NCBI RefSeq assembly: GCF_000715075.1
Contig: NC_134095.1
Span: 11,846,222 to 11,910,221, forward strand
Origin: Nicotiana tabacum
Taxonomy: Eukaryota > Streptophyta > Magnoliopsida > Solanales > Solanaceae
DNA: 64,000 bases
Direction of reading: 5' to 3'
Shown here: positions 1 through 10,200 of the stretch, piece by piece
Position numbering within the stretch: the first letter of the stretch is position 1
Layout: the number at the start of each line of letters is the position of its first letter
The notes under the pieces: generated by a model
Seen by the model: only the letters and a program-made list of their open reading frames with translations
What the model was told of the DNA's origin: nothing
The model's database searches: none
Program-made: the position numbers and the translations under genes

Positions 1-28
1 ACTCTCTTTCCTCATAATATAATAAATA

Positions 29-285
29 GATATCAGTACGGAATGGCACATCGTTCGGCATAGCATCACCCTTCGTGCTTTACACTCTTTCCTCACCATA
101 TCAAACAATACACGACATCACCCTTCGTGCTTTTACTCTCTTTCCTCACAATATAATCAATAGATATCAGTACGGATGGCACATCGTACGACACGACATC
201 ACCCTTCGTGTTTCACACTCTTTCTTCACCATATCAAACAATACACGGCATCACCCTTCGTGCTTTATCACTCTTCCTCACCCAA
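29..285. repeat. 134-bp tandem duplication
   Basis: Two adjacent units each begin with gatatcagtacgg, at 29 and 163, giving a period of 134 bp. Each unit contains the shorter motif catcacccttcgtg twice, so it is a repeat inside a repeat. The open frames across it are by-products of the repetition. Confidence 0.7.
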
Positions 286-1223
286 ACAACAATCACAGAT
301 AAGGGGCAAGGAAGTAAACTGGATAATAATCGGGATTCCAATAAGGGCACAACAATTAATAATAAAATTCCCAGCAAGGAATATATCAACAATTCCACAA
401 TTATCTCGGCAAGGGAATAATTCAATAATTATTTCTCTTTCTTTCATTTCTTACTTAGTAATTCATTTTATAACTTGAGCCAACGCTCCTCAAATATTAA
501 ATATCACTATTTCTTTCACATGCACTTCACAACATATAGAAGCCATCATTTAATAATGGAAGATATAACCAAATTCGAACATTCGTCATATAAGGACCTA
601 CGGTCATGCTAGACACCAATGTATAGATACTCGTCACCATGCCTATACGTCGTACTCGACAAATAGCAAGTAGCAATTAAGACTCAGCTCCTATTCCCTC
701 AAGCTAAGGTTAGACCAAATACTTACCTCGCTTTGCAACCAATTCAAAATTCCAACAAGCCTTTGCCTCGCGAATTCGTGCCCGAAATTCTCAAATCTAG
801 TCATAAATAATTCGATTAAGTCAATAAAAATTATAGGAATTAATTCCATATGAAATGCTACATTTTCCATTTAAAATCCGAAATTGCACTAAAAATTCGC
901 CCGTGGGGCCCACGTCTCGGAACCCGACACAAATTACGGAGTATGAAACCTCATCCAACCACGAGTCCAACCATACCAATTTTACCAAAATCCGACATTA
1001 ACTCGACCCTCAAATCTTCAAATTAAACCAAGAGAGTTTTCAATATTTTCCCAACTAAAATCATCAATTAAATGTCAAAACTAGTAATAGATTCGGGTAA
1101 TCTAACCAAAATTAAGTTAAGAACACTTACCCCGTTGTTTTTCTGAAAATATCCCAAAAATCGCCTCTCCCCGAGCTCCAATTTGCTAAAAATGGAAAAT
1201 GGGACATTCAGCCAAGAATGTTT

Positions 1224-1345
1224 TTCGGGGTTACTGTTCACGCATTTTTACTGTTCATGGGCTACTGTTCACGGGGTACTATTCATGGTACTGTTCACGG
1301 GGGTACTATTCATGGGTACTGTTCACGGGTACTATTTCTGCAATT
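1224..1345. repeat. 13-16 bp microrepeat (tactgttcacggg)
   Basis: Variants of tactgttcacggg and tactattcatggg alternate about eight times. This is a minisatellite inside the LTR-like fragment and not coding sequence. Confidence 0.65.
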
Positions 1346-2036
1346 TTCTGCAATTTTCCTAAGTCCGAAATCACTCCGAGACACCTCCGAAACACTCCCG
1401 AGCCCTCGGGGCTCCTAACCAAACACATACATTAACTCAACAACATCCAACGAACTTAACCGTGCAATCAAATCGCCAAAATAACGTCATATAGCACGAA
1501 TTAAGCTTTAAAATCCAACAATTCTTTCAAATTCATAAAATATCAAATTTTCCATTTCGAGTCCGAAACACGTCAAACGACGTCTGTTTTCAACCAAACT
1601 TTACAGAAAGTGCTTAAACCATATATAAGACCTGTACCGGGCGCCAGAACCAAAATACGGGCCTGATACTATCACTTTCTAATCAAATTTCATTTCCATT
1701 TTCCTTAAATTTTTTCAGAAAATAATTTTACTCAAAAATTCATTTCTCGGGCCTGGGACCTCGGAATTCGATTTCGGGCATATGCTCAAGTCCCATATTT
1801 TCCTACGGACCTCCCGGGACCGTCAAATCACTAGTCCGGATACGTTTACCCAAAATATTGACCGAAGTCAAATTTATTCATTTTAATATCAAAACTTAGC
1901 AAATTTTCACAGAATTTCATATTTGAGCTTCCGGCTACGCTCCCGGACTGCGCACGCAAATCGAGACGACTGCAAATGAGGTTTTCAAGGCCTCGGAAGC
2001 TCGGAATGGATAAAAAAACAGGTGATGACCCTTTGG

Positions 2037-2470
2037 GTCATCAAACTTAAGGACTCATATCCTTAACTTTGACAGATAGTCCTTAACCTTTGAACTTTGA
2101 ACTCAAAGTTAAGGACTGCCTGTCCTTAACTTTTGAATGTGTAATTCAAACTTAAGGGTTGTGAACTTGAAACTCAAAGTTAAGGACAGACAGTCCTTAA
2201 GTTTTGAACTTTGAACTATAAGTTAAGGACTGTCTGTCTTTAACTTTTGAACTTGAAACTCAAAGTTAAGGACAGACAGTCCTTATGTTTTGAACTTTGA
2301 ACTATAAGTTAAGGACTGCCTCTCCTTAACTTTTGAACTTTGAACACAAAGTTAAGGACTGCATGTCCTGAACTTTTGAACGTGTAATTCAAACTTAAGG
2401 ACTTCATGTCCTTGACTCTTGAACCTGCATGTCAAACTTACGGACTTTTATCCTTAACTTTAAATCTTTG
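2037..2470. repeat. 43-45 bp palindromic tandem repeat array, left
   Basis: About nine units follow the pattern aagttaaggac-N-gtccttaactttgaac at steps of 42-45 bp (for example 2219, 2264, 2306, 2350). Each unit is a short hairpin, with ttaaggac facing gtccttaa. The array lies between the transposase 3' end and the left end of the MULE. Confidence 0.85.
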
Positions 2471-2608
2471 AACTCAAAAGAAACAAAAAGAAAGTAAGCA
2501 GAAAGAAATTTTGAAAATTCAGACATCTGCTCAAATGAGAATAATCTAAATGAATCCAATTTATAGCAAAAAATTAAAAGAGTCGATAAACATAAGTGGA
2601 TATATCTA

Positions 2609-5363
2609 CTATTCTCTATGCTTTCTTGAAAATGGATGGACTGCCGGAGAATATATACAAGTTGTTCTATTATGACCAAATCTTCTACAACGACCACATT
2701 TGAATGTTATTTTTGATGACTCGGTAGCTGGAATATGTCTTTTCTTCTGCCTTCTACCTGGTGGCACTTTGAAATTTGGAGGTTTAACAATTTGTGACTT
2801 AACACTCTCTGGTACAATCCAAGAATCAGTATGTCCTACTGGTAATTCATCGAATTGAAACTGAAAACAATCAACATGTTCTTTGGTTCAAGTCTACCAA
2901 GAAAGTTATTCCTTCTTCTTCAACTCTAGAACGCCATGAATCAACAGGGAAGACCTTCAATGTTGAAAAATTATAAGTTAGTACATTATGTTAAATTATA
3001 TTAAAATCATAAGGTAAACATAGAACATAATACTTACATTCAAAGTAATGCTAAATCTATTTTTTTCTTCAATTCCTCCTCTACCCAACAAGAAACATCA
3101 TAAAAAGTTCCTTCTGCTTCATTTCTTCTTTCATAAAACCAACGTTGTAGCTTCACTTGATTGAAATCCATCATTCTTAATATAGGCATCTCCCTTGCTT
3201 CTAATAGGACAGAATTCATTGACTCAACTATGTTTGTTGTGAGCATGTCATATCTTCGTCGTAGACTACAAGAACGTGCCCACCTTTCCGGTGGTTCTTC
3301 CATCAAGTAGTCATAAGTCTTCTTATCCACTTTTGCTATATCTGACATGTATAGATCAAATTCTTTGCGCCTGTATACTCTTGCAGCACTTTGGAAAAGT
3401 TTTATGACCTCACTTTTCACCTTCCTTCGCTTTAGGTTCTGCTCCAAATGATAGATGCAAATCTCATGATGGCTTTCAGGATATACCTTTGCATTGCCAT
3501 ATGCAATAGCTTGATGCCTGTTTGATAAAAAAATTAAATTCTCACGGCTCCCAATTGCATTGCGAAGCTGACTAAAGTACCACTCATAGGAATTATTATT
3601 TTCAGATTCTGCTATTCGAAAGGCTAGTGGGAAAATTTGGTTATTTGTATCCTTTGAAACTGAAATCACTAAAACACCACGAAATTTTGACTTCAAAAAA
3701 GTTGCATCAACAGCAATCACTAGTCTATAATGTTTCCAACCAGATATTGATGATCAATATGCATAAAACATATAAAGAAACCTGAAAATACAATATAAAA
3801 CAAGGTTAACAGAAGTTAAGGACAGGTAGTCCTGAACTTCAGATTACAAGGTTAAAAGTTAAGGGCAGTCAGTCTTTAACTTAGAGTTTCAAGTTATAAA
3901 GTTAAGGACATGCAGTCCTTAAATTTGAGTACAAAGTTCAAAACTTAATGACAGACAATCTTTAACTTTGAATTACAAGTTCAAAAGATAAGGACAGCCA
4001 GTCCTGAACTTCTGGTTACAACTCAAAAGTTAACTGGTTAAAGACAGCATGTCCCAAATTTTATAAAACGTACTAATAAACTTTTTTTTGACTGTTTACA
4101 TGTTGTTGTCGTCTATCTTTATGTTAGTATAAGTTCCCGGGTTTTTACTTGTCATCATATACAAGTATGAAGACAATAATTCACAATTCTCTTCGGGAGT
4201 TCCTCTTATTAAAACGGAAGCAAGTTGAATAGCACGCCACTCCTTGTGATACCCAATGTCTAGTCCATGCAATTTTTGCATCTCTAAGATGACAAAAGCT
4301 GGTGTAACTTCAAACCTTGGGTCTCGAAGATTGTCGATAATGTAACCACTAATCAACTTTGAAGTTGCATGCCTTTGATCAGCTTTCACAGTGTTAACAG
4401 AGCAATCATGCTTTTTATCAATCTTTACTATCTTGAAAAGTGTTGAATCTTTAATTCTGAAAGCACGCACAAACCAATCACACCTATCATCATTGCATTT
4501 CAACGAATATCTTGTTGAGCTTGATCTAACAACCTTGAATTCAAAATGTCCTTTAATTGCTATATTCAAAAAATAGTTAATTATACTCTTCTTTTTGTCA
4601 AATACTGATCCCACTTTTATTTCATCCAACGAAGCATTTTCTCTTAATATCGTAGTTGGGGATTCTTTTTGTTTCAAATTTGATCTTCATCTAGTTAGTT
4701 GAGTAGAGGTTTTTCAGCAACTTCTTCGATTACCGGTGCACTCTCTAAGACTTGAATACCCAAAGCTTGTTCGTTGTCAATCTCTATAATGATTTGTTCT
4801 TCTACTTGAATAGAATCAAATGTTTGAAGCACCTCTTCAGTTATTGGTTGAGCTTCAACCATATCTATTTTCATTATCTGTTGGCATTTGTTTTGATTGT
4901 CATGTTGAGTTTCTCTGTTGACATGTGTTTGAAGCACCTCTTCAGTTATTGCTTGAGCTTCAACCATATCTATTTCCATTATTTGTTGGCATTTGTTTTG
5001 ATTGTCATGTTGAGTTTCTGTGTTGACATGTTCGTTGCTTGTTGATCCAAAAACTCTTTCCGAAATATCAATAATGAAAAGACAGCCCTTGAAGAGTGAA
5101 TGAGTTTTTAGTAACTCTATACATGTGTGAAGATCTAAATCTTTGGATACAAGAATTCCCTTGCTTGTTCCAAGGTTGATATCAAACCATATCACTGCTT
5201 CAAACTTATGTCTATCCAATTCAATAACTTCAAAGATCAGTTTAATGAAATCTTCAAACCGAATTGCCTCAGGTACTAGAACAAGCTTTGTTTGATGATC
5301 AAGATATTTATAGTCTTCAGTCCATCTACCATTAAAAGCAACTATAATGCATATTGTTTCCAT
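2609..5363 (-). pseudogene. MULE transposase, broken
   Basis: This encodes the cut-and-paste transposase of the MULE. Blocks in order on the minus strand are: an acidic N-terminal region of PB1-like type (5363-4695, likely start METICIIV) holding a duplicated segment of about 33 residues; the MuDR-type DNA-binding domain (4677-4096; CNDDRCDWFVRAF, then KKHDC); the DDE catalytic domain (about 3757-3040; IAVDATFLKSKFRG, YEWYF, NIVESMNS); and a SWIM remnant followed by a CCHC knuckle (CGRCRRFGHNRTTC, 2698-2657) with a stop at 2609. Defects are a frame change with stops between the first two blocks, a stop just before the DDE block, asparagine where the family has the second catalytic aspartate (FLSNRHQAI), a frameshift near 2872, and apparent loss of the SWIM Cys-His half (DELPVGHTDSW is fused). 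The gap at 3760-4090 looks like an intron filled with 43-bp repeats. Confidence 0.8.
3810..4060. repeat. 43-bp palindromic repeats inside transposase gap
   Basis: About five diverged copies of the ttaaggac/gtccttaa unit lie between the DNA-binding and catalytic blocks of the transposase, in what is probably an intron. They belong to the same family as the arrays at both ends of the element. Confidence 0.75.
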
Positions 5364-5444
5364 CCTGCAAGTCAAGAGAATGAGAAACTCAGGACATATT
5401 TTATAATGCAATCCTTGTATAATTAAGAACAGGTACTGTAAGTT

Positions 5445-6380
5445 CAAGACCAAGTTAAGGACCAAGTGTCCTTAACATTTGAACTTGGAATTCAAACTTA
5501 AGAACTGCCCGTCCTTAACTTTTGAACCTGTAATTCAAACTTAAGGACTATCTGTCCTTAACTTTTGGACCTACAAGTCAAACTTAAGGACTCCCGTCCT
5601 TAATTTTTGAACTTGAAACCCAAAGTTAAGGACTACCCGTCCTTAACTTTTTAACTTATAACTGTAAGTTAAGGACCAACTCTCCTTAAATATTGAACAT
5701 GTAAGTCAAAGTTCTGGACCAAGTGTCCTGAACTTTTCAACTTGAAACTCAAACTTCAGGAACTAGTGTCCTTAACTTTTTCAAAACAATTTGCAAAACT
5801 ATGACAGTATGTACTTAATATACAGAATAACAACAACAAAGTTTAGGACATTGTCTCCTTAACTTTTTCAATTCAATTTTCAAAGTTAAGGACAGGTAGT
5901 CCTTAATATTATGTGCTCAATTTTTATAGAATTAACCTGTAATTCAAACTTAAGGACTTCTTGTCCTTAACTTTTGAACCTGCAAGTCAAACTTAAAGAC
6001 TCTTGTCCTTAACTTTTGAACTTGAAACTTGAAGTTAAGGACTACCTGTCCTTAACTTTTTAACTAATAACTGTAAGTTAAGGACCAACTGTCCTTAAAT
6101 ATTGAACATGTAAGTCAAATTTCAGGACACCTGAACTTTTCAACTTGAAACTCAAGGTTCAGGACCAAGTGTTTTTAACTTTTTCAAAACAATTTGCAAA
6201 ACAATTTGCAAAACTATGACAATATGTGCTTAATATACAGAAGAACAGCAACAAAGTTAAGGACATTGTGTCCTTAACTTTTTCAATTCAATTTGCAAAA
6301 TCAGGACACTATGTCCTTAATATTATGTGCTCAATTTTTATAGAATTATCACAGGACGCGATGTCCTTAACTTTATCAAT
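5445..6380. repeat. 43-bp palindromic tandem repeat array, right
   Basis: Regular 43-bp steps (for example 5454, 5497, 5540) of the ttaaggac/gtccttaa hairpin unit run for nearly 1 kb upstream of the transposase start. The blocks 5445-5800 and 5930-6190 resemble each other over several units, which suggests a segmental duplication of the array itself. Confidence 0.85.
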
Positions 6381-6786
6381 CAAGAAATTCAAACAAAAAT
6401 ATCAAATTTCTACTTACTGTATAAAAATCAATAGAAATTGGAAAAAGTATAACTATGACGAAATAAAAATCAACAGAAACACATAAAAGTATAACTTACT
6501 GTAAATATATATATCGATTTTTGGATGAGAATGTTGAATTCTATAGTTTGAAATCGGAAGAGAATCTTCTGCAATTTCGACGATCACAGTGAAGTAATTT
6601 AGCGTTGCTGCTGCTGATCGTTAATAAAAGCGTAGGTATAAGTTGTAGCAGAAGGGTATTTTCATCCAGTCAGGTATAAGTTTATTAAACCAGTGGCTAA
6701 AGACTAAAGACATTTAAAACACTGCCTTTAAAATAAAGACAGGTGTTGTTAGTGACTATTTGTGCACATCGCCCTTTTTTATCAAG

Positions 6787-7208
6787 ACTAGCTAGGCCCA
6801 ATTATTAAATTTCATAAATAAGAGTACGGTGTATGTTACATTGATCGATAGCATCCCTGTACCTTTAATGTAAATTAAAGGAATATTTATCCTTCTACAG
6901 AAGCTTCTAAAAACATTAGTCAAAATACCTTATGAACTGATTCAAGTAATAGTTGAGGCAATATGATACAATGAAATGGCATAACCAGAACAGTTACATT
7001 TCCGGGCCCAACGTATTCCCGCCAGAAGAAACCAAAAGAAGTAAATTTAGTAATTCTGAGAAAATTGGGAATACCAGGGAGGCTGAATCAGCACTTTCTC
7101 AAGTTTTGAATTAACTCAAGAATTAGAATGCAATAGGACCAACTGGCACTTGGAAAATTGAACTGGCCCCTCATGTTTTCATTTCATCAACAAACAATAC
7201 ACCAGTTT
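6787..7208. other. Intergenic, 3' flank of COQ10 gene
   Basis: I see no reading frame or repeat here. It presumably holds the 3' untranslated region of the minus-strand COQ10 gene. No clear AATAAA signal was found on that strand. Confidence 0.4.
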
Positions 7209-10200
7209 TCACACCCTTTGTTGATATGTATTTTCATGAACCGGAACCCCTGGTCCATATATTATACGGCAACGATCATGGAATGAACCTACTAGTCTAG
7301 AGACCACCTCCTTAAAAAACATGTTTGCTACCTGTAAAAGAACAATGCCCCCATGGCTTTTAGTTAGTAAGTTAAGATAAGGCACCTTAATCAATCAACT
7401 GAAAAATAAAAGCAGGGTTTCTGAAACTCCCAAACAAACTTTAGTACAAATTATAGCAAAAGCAAAATCAACTCCATTAAGTAAATTCAGCAATCTCATT
7501 TTTCATTGTTGAGGTGCCTCTAGTTAGCCAAATACCATATCCAGCCTAAACAGTTCAATTTTCAGTACCCACTCAAATAAAAATTCACAAGTACAGTACT
7601 TAATAAAGTATATAACTACTTAGGTAGCTGAGGTTACTAACTTGGAAGAGAGAATTGGCTTATACCCTGATTTATCAAACCAAACAAACAAAATATAAAT
7701 AGGTGGAACATCATCCAGATTACTGTAAACAAGTGCTAAATCCTCTTATAAATTCACTCCCAGAAGAAAAGAATGGGAAGGATGTTGGAGCTGAAGGAGG
7801 GATCCATCTGCTTCATACCATCAAGACAACAACTGAAATGGCTTAGCGCCTCAAAAAGATGAAAATGGTGTCGAGCACCAAAATAGTATCAAAAAGATGG
7901 ATTATATGTAGTGACTTTTATCAGACGTAACCATCAAAAGAGGAAAATGAAACACAATACTTACTAGATAAACTAATGAATTTAAGAAGCTTTGCACTAC
8001 AAATAAAGTGAAATAACGGTCTAACTGTGCTGCAAGAACGATATCAAGCACCAAAACATTACCAAACGAAGGAACCATCAGCTTTTATTAGTTGATATAA
8101 CATAACCAACACAGAAGGAAATTAATCCCATATGTCCAACATTAACTTATGATACTGATGCTCACAATTTAAGCCCATTTTCAGCCGCTTACCCCCAGTG
8201 ACCCAATAGAAAAACAGAATGCAACTTATCAGAGTACAGCCGCAAAAATTCCATCCTTCTCCATATACTTCCTTTTAGTCCTATGATTTGATGCATCAGC
8301 TTATATCGTGGCAAAAGTAGACAAACAATGTGGATTTGCAGAAATAGAAGGTAGGTAGTAAATATTGAGCGACATGCTTCTGCTACTGTGGTGGTAATAG
8401 ATGAGTCACAGGCCGTGAAATATAAATTTAGAAGATACAAGCTGGGATCATCTTCCAAACTTCCCTGATGGATTTTCTGACCTTCCATGAACTCCAGCTA
8501 AGCAATGCATCTTTTACACTTTCAGGCATAACCCATTTGAGACCAAAAGCTGAGATGAACATGTTCCATATGTCTGTAACTGTTGCACAGTGTAACAAAA
8601 GATGTCTATTGGTTTCAATAGCTTGTTGGCACATATAGCATCAATTGACAATGTGAAAGTTTCTCCCCGTGAGATTGTCCTGGGTGAGGCATGCTTCATA
8701 TACGGCTATCCAGCTAAAGCAAATCACCTTTGGTGGTAACTTAGTTCTCCAAATTAACTTACATGGCCAATTGACTACCACTTCATTCTGATCACAAAGG
8801 GAGAGATAACCGTACGGGGGCTTAATGAAAGCAAAAAGGGGAAACTTTGAAGTCTCTAATTAAGAACGGGAAAGCTGATATTGTATGTATTCAGGAAACA
8901 AAAATAGATGAATGGTCAGATGGGCTTTCACAACAGTTACTGGGCACCAGATGGGCTGGTTGGAGTGGATTACCTGCTAGCGATAGCAGGGGTGGAGTGG
9001 TGATAATATGGGACAGGAGAAGCTGGAATTGCATAGAACTTCATCAGGGAATCTATACAATTTCTAGCATGTTGGAAAGTGTTCATGAAGATTTCAGATG
9101 GTGTTTTACAGGAGTCTATGGCCCACATACAAATCCCGAAAGAAAAGTGCTTTGGGATGAACTCGCAGCTATTCGAGGGCTATGGAATGAGCATTGGGTG
9201 ATTGGTGGTGACTTTAATGTCTGCAGATATGAACATGGAAGGCTAAATTGCAGCAGAAGGTCTAAGGCAATGAAAAGCTTCTCTGAAACAATTGATGATT
9301 TATGTCTTAATGATTTTCCTCTTCAAGGTGCTTCATTCACTTGGTCCAGGGGTGAAAACATATACCAGGCTTCCAGGATTGATAGATTTCTTATAGCAAA
9401 CGATTGGAGTGACACCTTCAGGAAGGTGATTCAGATGGTACTTCCAAATGTCATCTCAGACCACAAGCCCATTATGCTGGAGAGTGGAGATTGGGAGGTA
9501 AACCCTTCTTATTTTAAATTTGAAAACATGTGGTTACAAGCTGAGGGGTTTCTTGATAAAGTTAAGGGGGGGTGGCAAGGCTACACAGTTAATGGCAACC
9601 CTAACTTCATTTTGACTCAAAAACTTAAAATGCTCAAGAAAGATATCTCTACTTGGAATAGAGAAGTATTTGGGAATGTAGAAATTCAAAGAACCAATGC
9701 CTTGAATGATCTGTTGGCATTGGAACAAGCTGCAGAGAATAGGGCTCTATCTTCAGCTGAACTCTCCAAATTGGTCGCACTTAAAACTGAAATCCAGAAT
9801 TTAGCATTGGCAGAAGAGATCTCATGGAGGCAGAAGTCCAGATGACTCTGTCTTAAAGAAGGGGACAGAAACACCAAGTACTTCCAGAGGATAGCTAATT
9901 CCAACAGAAGGAAAAACAACATTGATAAACTCAAGGTTTGCAATGACTTAATTGAGGAGAAGGATCAGATTAGGGATGAAATTTTGGGATTCTACCAAAA
10001 TCTTTATTCTGAGAATGAACCTGGGAGGCCTACTGCAATGAACCTGGGAGGCCTACTGCTAACTTTGAGGGATTGGCAAGCATTACAGAAGAGGAAAAAG
10101 CTGAGCTAGAAAAAGACTTCACAGAAGATGAGATCCGAGCTACCATCAAAGCATGTGCTCCTGATAAGGCTCCTGGACCAGACGGATTCACAATGGCTTT

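Larger units (their letters stand above)
1..2012 (-). repeat. LTR-retrotransposon-like noncoding fragment
   Basis: There is no credible gene in this stretch. It has the texture of solanaceous Ty3/Gypsy LTR or untranslated sequence read on the minus strand. It contains short tandem repeats, runs such as cctcccgggaccgtcaaatc near 1808, and no protein domain in any frame. The short open frames here are made of repeat units. No TG...CA termini, primer-binding site or second LTR can be seen in the window, so the family and the boundaries are guesses. The right limit is set by the start of the MULE near 2013. Confidence 0.4.
2013..6786 (-). mobile_element. Degenerate MULE (Mutator-like) DNA transposon
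   Basis: A minus-strand MULE transposase is flanked and interrupted by arrays of 43-bp palindromic repeats. Candidate short terminal inverted repeats are gataaaaaaacaggtgatg at 2010-2028 and, as reverse complement, gataaaaaagggcgatg near 6770-6786. No convincing 9-11 bp target duplication flanks them, so the ends are approximate. The element separates the LTR-like fragment on the left from the 3' end of the COQ10 gene about 420 bp to the right. The coding region has lost key residues and reading frame, so it is presumably immobile. Confidence 0.6.

Noticed and set aside
75..478. Overlapping plus-strand frames at the window start
   Set aside because: They arise from the 134-bp tandem duplication; all three frames stay open because the repeat lacks stops.
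2404..2697. 97-residue minus-strand frame at the MULE 3' end
   Set aside because: It is a shadow frame over the transposase zinc knuckle, which is read in another frame.
2013..6786. Target-site duplication for the MULE
   Set aside because: The nine bases outside the candidate ends (ctcggaatg and aagactagc) do not match, so I do not claim one.
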